Numbered from the stretch's first letter, positions 22,237 through 32,333 are shown. The stretch is 64,000 nucleotides of DNA from Lachnospiraceae bacterium G11 (GCA_900103495.1 FMWZ01000009.1:1-64000); one strand, 5' to 3'. Made by a program: numbers and translations. Notes: generated by a model not told the origin, from the sequence alone.

Positions 22237-25200
22237 CAGCATTCAATCTGCGAGCCGAAGTGGAAGGAATAGATATAAGTCTGTGCCACCGGGATTTCCC
22301 TCCCCTTTTCCAAGGCTGCCTTATAATAGTCCAGCTGAATCTTATATCTTTCCTTCAACTCGGCTTCGCTATTAATAACATCTGTTTTATAATCCATGAG
22401 GATTATCCTGTCGTCTTCTATGAAGAAGGCGTCAATTATACCCTGAATAAGGATTTTCTCATCCTCAGGGAATTCCGGTCTTATCAGATTGGCCGCAATA
22501 CCGTATACAAAGGGCTGTTCTCTGTAGAGCAGTCCTTTTTTTTGAGCTTTACCCATCCTTATGGCAAGATCCGACCCAAAGAATTCAAGAATCTTATCGG
22601 GAATAACCGCATCTGCATACTCCCTTGTCATCAAATCTTCTTCCACAAAGTTATCCATGTCCTTTATGAGTTCCCGTCTTCCCTCTTCTTTGTCCATTCT
22701 TCCTTCGGTATACTTGCTTATATCCACAAGTTCCATAAGTTTATGGAAGGCGCTTCCTCTGGTGGTACCGCTGACCTCAGTCTTCTCACGCTTAAATCCC
22801 GGAATATATGGCTTAATCTCCTCCTCGTTGAAGAGTTCCTTTACAGGTTCACCATCCTCGGCCAGAGCTGCCATCTTCAGTTCAGATACAGAGGTTTTGG
22901 TAAACAGTTCCTTCAGGTTCTCATGAGGATATACAAACTTAAAGTTTGTCATTACATTGTCGTAATACCGCAAATCGTAGCCATCAAGCCCCACTCCGAG
23001 CATCAAAGAGTCTTTGGTAAACTCTTTCTTTGCTATTCTTGCTCCCTCAGATACAGTCATATCATCTTCGGTTACTATGCCAAACTTAATATCATCTTCG
23101 CTTTCGTCATTGCAAAAAGCATACGGACAGGGGATATTTTTGACGGTATCCCTGTTTATTTCAAGTTCATCAAGCAAAGACTCTATGGCAGGATGCCTTA
23201 TAAGAGCCTTCATTATATATTGAAGGTAAGAATCGCAGTCAAGCATAAACTTGGGAAGACGCCAGGTGTCCAGGTTTCTGATGCCAAGTATCGCCTTAAT
23301 GAGACTTAAAAGGTCCTCTCTCTTCTTTAATGCGGCCGTCATAATAAGTTTCTCTTTAGCTCTTGTCATGGCTACATAGAGAACTCTTAATTCTTCGGCT
23401 CTTGAATCCTTCCTAAGCTTGGCGGAAATCACATTTCTGTGAATGCTTCCCGCCTTAAATCTGTTTGCCACATCTATATACATTGTGCCAAGTCCCAGAT
23501 CATCGTCGCAGACGAAACTGTTAACGGCATCCATATCGTTAAACTTACCGGTCAGACCTCCAATGAAGGTTACAGGGAACTCCAGTCCCTTACTCTTGTG
23601 GATTGTCATTATACGTACAACATCTGCATTTTCGTCATTCAAGCCTGCCTCGCCCTCGTCAGCCTCATGTTTTTCCAATTGTTCAATATATCGAACAAAA
23701 TGGAAGAGTCCGTGGAAGGAAGTCTTCTCGAAATCCCCTGCTTTTGCAAGAAGAAGCCTTGCATTGGCCAATCTGCGGGCTCCGGAGGGAAGGGCGGATA
23801 CATATTCAAGATAACAATAGTCATCAAAAATTTTGTTCAAAAGCTCCCTTACCGGCACATGTTTGGACAGTTCACGATAAAGTTGTAGGCTTTGTAAGAA
23901 TTTTTGAATTTTTTCTTGCAAAATCGAATCGATACAATCGTTATTAATGGCGTTATGTAAATCATCGTAGAGATTTGACTTGGTTTTGTCTCCTGAAATG
24001 ACTCTTATTCTTGCAATTTCCTCATCATCAAAACCACCAAATCTGCTCTTAAGGCTTCCAAACATTGCCACGTCTCTGGTGGGATTGTCAATAACCCGTA
24101 AAAACTGCAAAACATCTCTTACTTCAGATGTTTCATAAAATCCTACCGTGTTTTCCGCATAGAGAGGAATACCCTTCTCCTCAAAGATTGGGGAGAGAAT
24201 ATTACCCCAGTCCGCTTTTCTGAAAAGGATAACTATGTCCTTATATTTACATGGACGCATAACCTCTTCATTCTTATCCCAGACCTTGAACTTTCCAACC
24301 ATGGATAAGATCTTGTCCGCAATAAGTTCAGCCTCAACCTCCCTTACGTCCTTATCCGATTCCTCATCCGGGCAGGTAATGAGAAACTCAGGAGTAACGT
24401 CTTTAGACTCCTGGTATTTAGCCCCTTCGTTTAAAGAAGCTTCTTCGTCATAGTCTATTCCGCCGTAACTTCTGTCCATTATTCTCGAGAAAATATCGTT
24501 CGTTATTTTAAGTACTTCCCCACGGCTTCTGAAGTTCTTTTGCAGGTCGATTCGTTCCTTATCAGGGCCCCCTTCCCTGAAGGAATCATATTTTTCTATA
24601 AATAATTCAGGACGGGCTTTTCTGAATTTATAAATGCTCTGCTTAACATCACCAACCATGAAAAGGTGATTCTTATCCTTATCCTTTGAAAGGGCCCTTA
24701 AGATATATTCCTGAATGTAGTTGGTGTCCTGATACTCATCCACCAGAATCTCATCAAACTTTGACGAAAGTTCAATGGCTGTAGCAGTAGGGATGGGATC
24801 ACCCTTTTCATCGATACCCGATACGAGAATTTTAAGAGCAGCATGGGCCACATCGGAAAACTCCATGATGTTTCTGTCCTTCTTATAGGCCTCGTAACGC
24901 TCTGTAAACACCCTTGCAAGGCCAATCATTCCTCTGATGGCCTTCATGCAGGTCTGCTCCCTGTATAAAAGAACATCCTCAGAGGTCTTTAAGTATTTTT
25001 CCGTAAGAGTTTTAATCTGCTTCTTGGCACTTTCCCTAAGACTCTTAACCATCTCCTTCTTATCGGGATTAACGGTTTCATCTTTACAGGCAGGAAGCCT
25101 GTCATAGCTTATGGTTCCTATAGCCTTAAAAAGTTCCGAGTAACTGTTCTTCTTTAGAAGAGATTCGATAACATCTGCTTCGTTATCTATTAAATCACCA

Positions 25201-25952
25201 TAAACTGCCGGTCCGTCGGGGCTTTCCACCAGAGTTCTCGCATCCTTATAAAGAGATGAAACGTACTCTAAGGACTCCCTTACAATGTCAAGGAAGCTTT
25301 TCATAAAAGGAGTTTTTTCAAGCTCTTCAAGGGTTTCCGGTATGGGTTCACTCTCCCACTTACTAAGCCATTTATCCGGAAAAGGGGCGCTCTGAGATAC
25401 CTTATAAAGGCTTAAAATAATCTCCTCTAACTTGTTTTCATTAACTTCAGGAGAGAAGAACTCTACACAGTCAAGGAATGTACGCTTCTTTTCCTCATCA
25501 GTCTCTCCAAAACAATCTTCCAGCATTTCAGAAAGCACATCCTGTTGCATAAGGATAATCTCTGCATTATCGGGGGTCCTGTAGGAAGGTTCCGCATCAA
25601 CATCATTAAAGTTATTCCTGAGTACATTTGAGCAGAAGCTGTCCAAGGTACAGATTTTGGCATTGTGGAGAAGCACCGCCTGTCTGGCAAGATGCTTTGA
25701 GTCCGGATTCTCATCAATTCGCTTTTGAATTGCCTCTCCGATCCTTTCTCTCATCTCTCCGGCTGCGGCGTTTGTGAAGGTCACTACAAGAAGCCTGTCT
25801 ATATCAACAGGTTTTGTTTCATCACATACCATCTGTGCAATTCTTTCAACCAATACGGCTGTCTTACCGCTACCTGCGGCAGCGGACACCAGAATATCCT
25901 TGCCTCTGGTCTCAATAACCTTCTTTTGGTCAGGAGTATACTCAAAGCTCAT
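22233..25952 (-). CDS. addA: ATP-dependent helicase/nuclease subunit A
   Basis: This 1239-residue UvrD-type helicase and nuclease is one half of AddAB, which processes double-strand breaks for recombination. Walker A VSAAAGSGKTAVLVERI, motif II VDEYQDTN and motif VI LYVAMTRAKEKLIM are helicase motifs. The C-terminal nuclease shows ILMDYKTD. Length is as expected (about 1200). It is downstream of addB with an 11-base overlap, so the two are translationally coupled. It is convergent with thiT, sharing 4 bases. Confidence 0.97.
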   Translation of the reverse strand: MSFEYTPDQKKVIETRGKDILVSAAAGSGKTAVLVERIAQMVCDETKPVDIDRLLVVTFTNAAAGEMRERIGEAIQKRIDENPDSKHLARQAVLLHNAKICTLDSFCSNVLRNNFNDVDAEPSYRTPDNAEIILMQQDVLSEMLEDCFGETDEEKKRTFLDCVEFFSPEVNENKLEEIILSLYKVSQSAPFPDKWLSKWESEPIPETLEELEKTPFMKSFLDIVRESLEYVSSLYKDARTLVESPDGPAVYGDLIDNEADVIESLLKKNSYSELFKAIGTISYDRLPACKDETVNPDKKEMVKSLRESAKKQIKTLTEKYLKTSEDVLLYREQTCMKAIRGMIGLARVFTERYEAYKKDRNIMEFSDVAHAALKILVSGIDEKGDPIPTATAIELSSKFDEILVDEYQDTNYIQEYILRALSKDKDKNHLFMVGDVKQSIYKFRKARPELFIEKYDSFREGGPDKERIDLQKNFRSRGEVLKITNDIFSRIMDRSYGGIDYDEEASLNEGAKYQESKDVTPEFLITCPDEESDKDVREVEAELIADKILSMVGKFKVWDKNEEVMRPCKYKDIVILFRKADWGNILSPIFEEKGIPLYAENTVGFYETSEVRDVLQFLRVIDNPTRDVAMFGSLKSRFGGFDDEEIARIRVISGDKTKSNLYDDLHNAINNDCIDSILQEKIQKFLQSLQLYRELSKHVPVRELLNKIFDDYCYLEYVSALPSGARRLANARLLLAKAGDFEKTSFHGLFHFVRYIEQLEKHEADEGEAGLNDENADVVRIMTIHKSKGLEFPVTFIGGLTGKFNDMDAVNSFVCDDDLGLGTMYIDVANRFKAGSIHRNVISAKLRKDSRAEELRVLYVAMTRAKEKLIMTAALKKREDLLSLIKAILGIRNLDTWRLPKFMLDCDSYLQYIMKALIRHPAIESLLDELEINRDTVKNIPCPYAFCNDESEDDIKFGIVTEDDMTVSEGARIAKKEFTKDSLMLGVGLDGYDLRYYDNVMTNFKFVYPHENLKELFTKTSVSELKMAALAEDGEPVKELFNEEEIKPYIPGFKREKTEVSGTTRGSAFHKLMELVDISKYTEGRMDKEEGRRELIKDMDNFVEEDLMTREYADAVIPDKILEFFGSDLAIRMGKAQKKGLLYREQPFVYGIAANLIRPEFPEDEKILIQGIIDAFFIEDDRIILMDYKTDVINSEAELKERYKIQLDYYKAALEKGREIPVAQTYIYSFHFGSQIECC

Positions 25953-28900
25953 CTTTAGACTCCTTTTCTATACGTTCCATAGCCTCTTCCCTGGACAGGG
26001 ACTTAAGGTTTCTCTTCCTATATCCCTTAAGGTTCTCATCGTATCCGCAGACTCCCCTGTAGTCACAGTACTTGCAGGAATCGCTCTGTCCGTACACATA
26101 GGGATTAATCTCAATCTCACCATTGGAAATCCTTCGTCCGATTTCCTTTATCTTCTTATTTACAAAGCAGGAGATCTCATCCATTTCCTCTTTGGAGAAA
26201 ACTGATGAAGCCTTGGTAAATCCGCTGCCTTTTAAAAACTCCACGGGAATAATCGAAGATTTTTTCTCAAAGTCCGAATCAAGTTTTCTTATTATGTACT
26301 CATCAGAATTAACAACACCCGTCATTCTATGCGTGTCATCAATAAGATTGCTGATTTCCTCAGGCGTTGCGCCCTCGGGAGCCTCCACAACAGGGTCCTT
26401 GACGTTATAGTAGAGCATAGCGGCGGGAACTATTTCCTTATCCGGATGAATCCTCTTCTCATACTTCATGGCGGCATCCATATATACCGCAAGCTGCATC
26501 TGCAAGCCGTAATAAAGGGAAGAAAGATCAAACTTCTTTGAGCCTGTCTTGTAGTCAATTATCTTTACATATACCCTGTCTTTATCCTCACAGATATCAA
26601 ACCTGTCGATTCGCCCCATCATGGCATAATCGTCAAAAGAAAACTCTGCCTTTTCCGGAACAAAGCTTCCTTTTTTAAGCTGGGTCTGAAGATTAAATAT
26701 CGTACGATTCATAATTCTTCTGAGACGCTCAATAAAGTATTGATTCCTTGCATTACTGTAAAGAATGGTCTCGTTATATGAAGCAGCAGCTTCATTTAGG
26801 CATTCATCTATGAGCCTTGCGCCTGTAGCTTCGTCGAATTCCAGCCATGAAAGCCTGTTTTCATCAAGTTTCCTGCCAAAGTCCTCAAGTATGGTATGAG
26901 CCACATTTCCCACGTCTCTGCTCTCAAAATCATACTCATCTCTTTCCTTGATTGTTAAACCGTGTTTTAAGAAATGCTTATATTGGCAGGTGGCAAATTC
27001 CTCCATTCTGGACACGCTGTTCACTACAGTTTGCCCATAAATAGCCTTTGCTACAGCTTTTGACAAAGGATTTGAGGTGTAAGATTTAAACGCAGCCGTT
27101 ATCAATTCATCAACTGTATTTATTTCTATTCCAAGATCCCTGTATATCTTTAACAGGGCAATAATCTTGGATACTTCTTCCTGATCTTCACTTCCGAGAG
27201 CCAGCTTTCTAAGACCTGCAGCCAAAGCTTCAAGTCCCTTTTTCACGGTCTCAGCTCCGGCATCTCTAAATCCCCTGTCTTTATCCACCTCAAGTCCTTC
27301 AAACAGGGATTTTACGGTATTTATCAGATATGCGGGCTTCCTGCTCTTTCCCTCATCATCAGTTTTGGAATAAGTGAGAATCAACTTTTCTGAGGGTTTT
27401 GTTAAATTCAGATATAAGTAATAGCGTTGGATGTACATCTGCTCTCTTGGCCCGGGAGACAGTTCAACGCCGGATTCTGCCAGATATTCTCTGTCAAAGT
27501 CGCTTATTATGCCTGTTCCGCCACCCTTTGAAGGGATGTACTCGTCATTTACTCCAAGGAAGATTAGCGCTTTAACCTCTTTAAGGCGGCTACGCTTATT
27601 ATCTCCCACCAAAACCCTGTCCACGCTTTGGGGAATGGTTCCTATCTTAATTTCTCCAAAACCTGCCTCAAGAATTTCCCCAAATTCCTTAAGGCTCATT
27701 TCTTCATCCCCAAGGAGATTAACTACCTGATCCAGAAGGTCCATGATTTTGCCATAAATCTGGCTGTATTCAGCCGCCTTGGCCAAATCATTCATGCCCT
27801 TAAACTCTTCCTCATATTCTGCCAGCTTTTCTGCGCAGCCTGAAGCCACAATAAAGTCATATAAGTTGTTGGCATAGTCCCCTGCAGTTTTGCCCGAGCG
27901 AAGCAGTGCTTCCACAGAATCCATAAATCTGCTTCTTAATCCGTTTATTCTGTCAAAGGCCTCAGGATTCTTACTCATATCCTTCGTAGCCTTTGTAAAC
28001 ACGGTAGAATATTGCTTTTTACCCTTAATTCCAAATCTTATACAGTAGTTTTCAAACTCATCCGTTTCCTCATCGCTAAGGCAGGCCATTCCGCTTCTTA
28101 AGAAGTGGAATACCGAGTCATAGGTAAAGTTCTTAACCACCATGGAGATTCCGCTCTTTATATACTCCGTAAAGGGGTTTAAAACAATGTGGGCGGTTCT
28201 GTCTATGTACGCAGGAATTCCATACCGGGCAAACTGGGCCTCAATATGAGGAGCATAATCCTCCAGATCACCGCAGATAATGGAAATATCCCTGTACTGA
28301 TAGCCCTTCTCCCTTACAAGGTGTCTGATTCTCTCAGCAGCCTTCGAAACCTCAGCCTCGGGATTTCTGCACTCATAAATTGATATTGAATCATCTGTGT
28401 TATTAAATTCCTTTTTGGTCACAGGCAGCCTGAAAAGGCTCTTCTCAAGGTGAGTAAGACAAGAGTTTCCTTCCGTTCTCTTCGAATCCCCTGTAAGATA
28501 AACGTCATCTCCAGCCTCTATGCCCTCTTCATCACAGATACGTGAAAGGTCAAAGACTGTCTTTCTTGAAAGGTAGAACAAATCCTCATACCCCAGAAGC
28601 TTATAGGGATTATACTTATCCCTGTCACCCGGAATCGTAAGGGTAATATATACCTTCTCCGCCAGTTTAAGGCATTTGCGTAACAGGCGATATTGAACCG
28701 GTGTAAAGCCCGTAAATCCGTCAAATACCATGACCGAGTCCTTCACAAGCTTTGACTTGTCTATTCTTTCGCACACCAAATCAAGGGTTTCCTCCTTGGT
28801 GATAAAGGAACCCTCTATGTATTCAAGGAATTTCTCATAGACGATGCTTAAGTCCTTAAGCTTGTAAAAAAGCGCACCTCTCCCCTTGCAGCTTTCAAGG

Positions 28901-29325
28901 AGCTTTTCTGTTTCTTCCTTACCGATTCCATACTGCATGAACTCGGAAATTGAGCTCTTAATCTCATGGATATAGCCCTGCTTTGAAAGATTCTTTCCAA
29001 GGATTGTCAGGTCATCGACTATGTTGCCGGAAAGCTTCCTTAAAACAAGGCTCTTTCCCGTATCATCAAGAATGGGACGCTTATCAAAGCCACACTCCTC
29101 AAATATTCTGTGAGTGAGTCTGGAGAAGCTTAAAATATCTATATTCATAATGCAGTTTCCGGGGGATAGGGTCACCAGATCCTTCTGGGTCTGCATGGTA
29201 AACTGGTCGGGAACCACGATAAGGAAATTCTTCCCCGGTTCCTTTGATGCCCTGTCTAGAATTTCATTGTAGATATATCGGCTTTTACCTGATCCGGAGC
29301 CGCCGAAGATATAGTTTAGACTCAT
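25942..29325 (-). CDS. addB: ATP-dependent nuclease subunit B
   Basis: This 1127-residue partner of AddA has an inactive-type helicase fold and an active nuclease. It begins with Walker A FGGSGSGKSRYIYNEIL and FLIVVPDQFTMQTQ. The C-terminal nuclease has MGRIDRFDICED and VKIIDYKTGSKK. Iron-sulfur cysteines are seen as ATCQYKHFL near residue 805 and CKYCDYRGVC near the end. It recognises Chi-like sites and cleaves the 5' strand in the complex. RBS AAAGGTG precedes ATG 29325. Confidence 0.97.
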   Translation of the reverse strand: MSLNYIFGGSGSGKSRYIYNEILDRASKEPGKNFLIVVPDQFTMQTQKDLVTLSPGNCIMNIDILSFSRLTHRIFEECGFDKRPILDDTGKSLVLRKLSGNIVDDLTILGKNLSKQGYIHEIKSSISEFMQYGIGKEETEKLLESCKGRGALFYKLKDLSIVYEKFLEYIEGSFITKEETLDLVCERIDKSKLVKDSVMVFDGFTGFTPVQYRLLRKCLKLAEKVYITLTIPGDRDKYNPYKLLGYEDLFYLSRKTVFDLSRICDEEGIEAGDDVYLTGDSKRTEGNSCLTHLEKSLFRLPVTKKEFNNTDDSISIYECRNPEAEVSKAAERIRHLVREKGYQYRDISIICGDLEDYAPHIEAQFARYGIPAYIDRTAHIVLNPFTEYIKSGISMVVKNFTYDSVFHFLRSGMACLSDEETDEFENYCIRFGIKGKKQYSTVFTKATKDMSKNPEAFDRINGLRSRFMDSVEALLRSGKTAGDYANNLYDFIVASGCAEKLAEYEEEFKGMNDLAKAAEYSQIYGKIMDLLDQVVNLLGDEEMSLKEFGEILEAGFGEIKIGTIPQSVDRVLVGDNKRSRLKEVKALIFLGVNDEYIPSKGGGTGIISDFDREYLAESGVELSPGPREQMYIQRYYLYLNLTKPSEKLILTYSKTDDEGKSRKPAYLINTVKSLFEGLEVDKDRGFRDAGAETVKKGLEALAAGLRKLALGSEDQEEVSKIIALLKIYRDLGIEINTVDELITAAFKSYTSNPLSKAVAKAIYGQTVVNSVSRMEEFATCQYKHFLKHGLTIKERDEYDFESRDVGNVAHTILEDFGRKLDENRLSWLEFDEATGARLIDECLNEAAASYNETILYSNARNQYFIERLRRIMNRTIFNLQTQLKKGSFVPEKAEFSFDDYAMMGRIDRFDICEDKDRVYVKIIDYKTGSKKFDLSSLYYGLQMQLAVYMDAAMKYEKRIHPDKEIVPAAMLYYNVKDPVVEAPEGATPEEISNLIDDTHRMTGVVNSDEYIIRKLDSDFEKKSSIIPVEFLKGSGFTKASSVFSKEEMDEISCFVNKKIKEIGRRISNGEIEINPYVYGQSDSCKYCDYRGVCGYDENLKGYRKRNLKSLSREEAMERIEKESKDEL

Positions 29326-29455
29326 AACCGCAACACCTTTTGTTTCTTATTACCCTTAAGAAAAAATTATAAATATATGATAGCATATTTTGCTTTTAAT
29401 TTAGCGGATTATGAGTTAAAATCATCATATAGATTTCTTTAAGGAGGACCGAGAC

Positions 29456-29899
29456 ATGGCTAAATTTGGTAAATTTTTATTTTCAACTGCTTTACTTGGC
29501 GCAGCTGCCACCGCTGCTTATCACTTCTACAAGAAGGACAGCAAGAACTTCACAGATTTAGATGAGGATGAAGATGACGATTATGATGATTTCAGCGATG
29601 ATTTAGACGATGATGAAGATACAGATTCCGCATCCAGAAGTTATGTTTCATTAAATAAAGTTACAGAGTTCATGGACAAGGTTGACGAGAAGGTTGGTCC
29701 TTCAATCGACAAGGCAGTTGAGGCTGCTAAGCCCGCTGTTGAGAAGGCTGTAGAGGCTGCAAAGCCTGCTTTCGAGAAAGCTATGGAGACCGTATCTCCC
29801 GTTGTTGACAAGGTCAGCGAGAAGGTTGAGGAATTCTTTGATGACAGAAAGAAAGCTGAGCCCGCTTACTTTGATGACGATGATGAAATTGAAGAATAA
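29456..29899 (+). CDS. Acidic membrane-anchored protein with heptad-like repeats
   Basis: This 147-residue protein has no recognised family. It starts with a short hydrophobic anchor (FLFSTALLGAAATAAYHFY, about residues 7-25). A very acidic stretch rich in Asp and Glu follows (about 35-62). A long amphipathic helix has repeated AAKPAVEKAVEAAKPAFEKA units at an 11-residue period (about 85-125). The end is charged (FDDDDEIEE). It may be a cell-envelope scaffold similar in design to YtxH-type proteins, but there is no direct evidence. RBS AAGGAGG is very strong, suggesting high expression. It is followed by a perfect terminator. Confidence 0.7.
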   Translation: MAKFGKFLFSTALLGAAATAAYHFYKKDSKNFTDLDEDEDDDYDDFSDDLDDDEDTDSASRSYVSLNKVTEFMDKVDEKVGPSIDKAVEAAKPAVEKAVEAAKPAFEKAMETVSPVVDKVSEKVEEFFDDRKKAEPAYFDDDDEIEE

Positions 29900-29916
29900 T
29901 TAAATTAAGAATTAAC

Positions 29917-29946
29917 AAAAGGGACAAGCATCCGCTTGTCCCTTTT
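29917..29946. terminator. Bidirectional terminator
   Basis: AAAAGGGACAAGC (29917-29929), loop ATCC and GCTTGTCCCTTTT (29934-29946) form a perfect 13-bp stem with T and A tracts on both sides, between convergent genes. Confidence 0.92.
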
Positions 29947-29959
29947 ATATTTTTTATCT

Positions 29960-30841
29960 TTATCCTCTGTCTTCTCCCGGATTAACATGAATCATTATAT
30001 GCTTAATTTCCGGGAATTCCTTTTCAAGATTATCATGTACCCTCTCGGCCACATTGTGAGCATCCAGCAGAGTGCTGTATCTGTCCACAGCTATTTCACA
30101 GTCCACATACACCTTGTTTCCGAACTGTCTTGTCATCAGAAGATCGATTCCTTCCACATCCTCATCATTTTCAATGAACTCTCTGATTCTCTTCTCAAAT
30201 TCAGGAGAACAGGAAGTATCAAGAACCTTCTTTATTGCGTCGTTTACAATGTCATATGCGGTCTTCAGAATAAAGAGGCAGATGATGGTGGACGCAATCA
30301 CATCCATAACGGGATATCCCAGTTTAGCAGCTCCGATACCTATGAAGGAGCCAATGGAGGAGAAGGCATCCGATCTGTGGTGCCAGGCATCCGCCACAAA
30401 AGCGTCCGAGTTAAGTCTCTTGGCATGATGCATTGTATAGTGGAACATTGCCTCCTTTACAACTATTGAAACAACAGCTGCTACTAAAGGCAGAAACGTA
30501 GGAATTTCAAGATTTTTCCATTCACCGCTTATAATCTTAGAGATTCCGGAATAGCCTATTCCAACGCCTGCGAAAGCAAGTATTACTCCGAGAATCATTG
30601 AAGCTATACTCTCAAATCTCTCATGTCCGTAGGGGTGGTCGTTGTCCGGATCCTTTCCGGCCATTTTGACACCTATTATTGCAATAAATGTGGCGACCAC
30701 ATCCGAAAGGGAATGTACACCGTCGGAAACCATAGCGCTGGATTTACCGATTGCTCCGGCAAAGAGCTTAAAGGCCGACAGTACAATATTACCTCCTATG
30801 CCCACAAGGGACAGTTTTTTGATGGTCTTTTCTTCTGACAT
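29960..30841 (-). CDS. Cation diffusion facilitator transporter, probably zinc type
   Basis: This 293-residue CDF antiporter has six membrane helices and a C-terminal cytoplasmic metal-sensing domain (DLLMTRQFGNKVYVDCEIAVD). The metal site motifs are HSLSD on helix 2 (in MVSDGVHSLSDV) and HHRSD on helix 5 (in ADAWHHRSDAFSS). HxxxD on both helices is usually seen in zinc exporters; DxxxD would suggest Mn or Fe. The HPYGHERFE loop is typical. RBS GGGGG precedes ATG 30841. It lies 18 bases after the DUF6062 gene and is probably co-transcribed with it. Confidence 0.9.
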   Translation of the reverse strand: MSEEKTIKKLSLVGIGGNIVLSAFKLFAGAIGKSSAMVSDGVHSLSDVVATFIAIIGVKMAGKDPDNDHPYGHERFESIASMILGVILAFAGVGIGYSGISKIISGEWKNLEIPTFLPLVAAVVSIVVKEAMFHYTMHHAKRLNSDAFVADAWHHRSDAFSSIGSFIGIGAAKLGYPVMDVIASTIICLFILKTAYDIVNDAIKKVLDTSCSPEFEKRIREFIENDEDVEGIDLLMTRQFGNKVYVDCEIAVDRYSTLLDAHNVAERVHDNLEKEFPEIKHIMIHVNPGEDRG

Positions 30842-30859
30842 AGCTAACCCCCACCATCC

Positions 30860-31618
30860 TTATTTTTGCATTTTATATACAGGATCAGCCGGGTAACCGC
30901 CCTTCAGTTTCTGCATTCCGCGGTTAACGGCGTCCTTTGAATTCTTCCAGTCTGCATCCTTATTGCGATAGTCGAACTTCTCTATGAGCCAGGAAACATC
31001 CTCAAACAGTCTGTCCATGTTGGACTCCATAAGAGCAAACATGTCTCCAAAGAATGCTTCCTTCTCCTTGTCGGGAATCTTCTTTTCAGCCATCTCACAC
31101 AAATCTCCGAAGTGAGAGACGCAAAAGCCCTTGCTGTTTTTGATTTTCTCCCTGAACTCTTCATCCTTCTTGTACATAACGAAGAAAGTATCCAGGTATC
31201 TTTCAAACTCTTCCTTAAACTGATTACATATATAACAACTGTTATCTCTTCCCTTTGCCCATGCAGAAACATTGTTTCCGGGATTTTCTCCGGTGACCCT
31301 TCCCTTGAAGCCTATTTTGACAGGGGAATAAGCCTTAAATTCCTTTTTCATGGCTTCAATGGTTCTCATATAGTGGGTCTTTAATATCCAGCCGTTTCCG
31401 AGGGTATTTCCGTACTCAAACATCTTCTTCCAATGTTCACGGCAAAACCCATATTTGTCCGTCAGATCTCTGACATCACTTTCCATGTATGAAGAGCCGG
31501 AACCCAGGGTAAAGTCCAGTAAATCCTGCTCCGCCTTCCTCTCGATATAGCAGAATGGGCACTCGTCGTTGGCATTTACCGCATCATTAAGAGGAATGGT
31601 GTATAATTTTTCTTTCAT
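30860..31618 (-). CDS. DUF6062-like cysteine-rich protein
   Basis: This 252-residue soluble protein is of unknown function. Cys/His pairs recur at ECPFCYIE (about residue 22), GFCREHW, SCYICNQF and GFCVSHFGD, which suggests a structural metal centre. The pattern and length fit the DUF6062 family common in Clostridia. I chose ATG 31618 (MKEKLYTIPLN) since AAGGAG lies 10 bases upstream; the frame continues to 31642 without a good start. It is divergent from a TetR regulator with overlapping promoters and precedes the CDF gene. Confidence 0.75.
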   Translation of the reverse strand: MKEKLYTIPLNDAVNANDECPFCYIERKAEQDLLDFTLGSGSSYMESDVRDLTDKYGFCREHWKKMFEYGNTLGNGWILKTHYMRTIEAMKKEFKAYSPVKIGFKGRVTGENPGNNVSAWAKGRDNSCYICNQFKEEFERYLDTFFVMYKKDEEFREKIKNSKGFCVSHFGDLCEMAEKKIPDKEKEAFFGDMFALMESNMDRLFEDVSWLIEKFDYRNKDADWKNSKDAVNRGMQKLKGGYPADPVYKMQK

Positions 31619-31632
31619 TTTATCAAAACTCC

Positions 31633-31684
31633 TTGCAAGCAATATTCAGCATATGGTATATTAAATATCGACTTCTTTAGTCAA
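31633..31684. promoter_or_regulatory. Face-to-face promoters with overlapping -10 boxes
   Basis: Plus strand: TTGCAA 31633-31638, 18-base spacer, TATATT 31657-31662, driving the TetR gene. Minus strand: TTGACT (complement of 31679-31684), 18-base spacer, TATACC (complement of 31655-31660), driving DUF6062. The -10 elements overlap, so the two promoters should exclude each other and could be co-repressed by one TetR operator. Confidence 0.65.
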
Positions 31685-31703
31685 CGAAAGGTGACCTAAA
31701 CCC

Positions 31704-32315
31704 ATGAATGACAAGTTTTTTGATCTCAAAAAAGAGAAGCAGGACCGCATAATCAACGCGGCAATGAAGGTATTTGCCCTTAACGGATACCGAAACGCCT
31801 CAACAGACGATATCGTCAAGGAGGCAGGCATCAGCAAAGGTCTTCTCTTTCATTATTTCGAGAGCAAAATCGGGGTTTACACCTTTCTTTTCGATTACAG
31901 CGCAAGATACACCACTCTTGAATTAAAGAGCAACGTGGATTCGGATTTGACCGACCTTTTCGAGATTATGCGCCAGATCGAGTTTTCCAAGCTTCTTACA
32001 ATCCGATCCCATCCCTACATGCAGATGTTCTTAAAATCCTGCATGAAGGAGGACATTTTCGAGGCATTGGCTGCCATCGAGGAGAAGCGCACCGCCTTAA
32101 GCGAACTATACGACTCCATCTACATGCAGATAGATCCCTCAAACCTTGTGGAAGATGCCGATAAGGACATGCTTCTCGGAATGATTAAGTTCACCACCGA
32201 AGGCCTTATGAACCGCTACTTCAGAGAGGAATGCTACCAGTCGGTAGAGTTTTATGAGGATGTAAAAGCCTATATAGGCATGCTTGAAAAGATATCAAAA
32301 AGGACGAACCTCTGA
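31704..32315 (+). CDS. TetR/AcrR-family transcriptional regulator
   Basis: This 203-residue repressor has an N-terminal TetR helix-turn-helix (about 10-55: RIINAAMKVFALNGYRNAST to GISKGLLFHYFESKIGVYTF) and an all-helical ligand domain. The divergent DUF6062-CDF genes and overlapping promoters make autoregulation and control of that pair likely. The ligand is unknown. The stop codon lies in the loop of a bidirectional terminator. Confidence 0.92.
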   Translation: MNDKFFDLKKEKQDRIINAAMKVFALNGYRNASTDDIVKEAGISKGLLFHYFESKIGVYTFLFDYSARYTTLELKSNVDSDLTDLFEIMRQIEFSKLLTIRSHPYMQMFLKSCMKEDIFEALAAIEEKRTALSELYDSIYMQIDPSNLVEDADKDMLLGMIKFTTEGLMNRYFREECYQSVEFYEDVKAYIGMLEKISKRTNL

Positions 32316-32330
32316 TGAGATTCGTCCTTT
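32299..32330. terminator. Bidirectional terminator
   Basis: AAAGGACGAA (32299-32308) and TTCGTCCTTT (32321-32330) form a 10-bp stem with a 12-base loop, followed by ATTTTATT on the plus side. It separates convergent genes. Confidence 0.85.
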
Positions 32331-32333
32331 ATT

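Noticed and set aside
22260-23309. 349-codon open frame on the plus strand
   Set aside because: It lies antisense inside addA and has no recognisable domain; it is a shadow frame.
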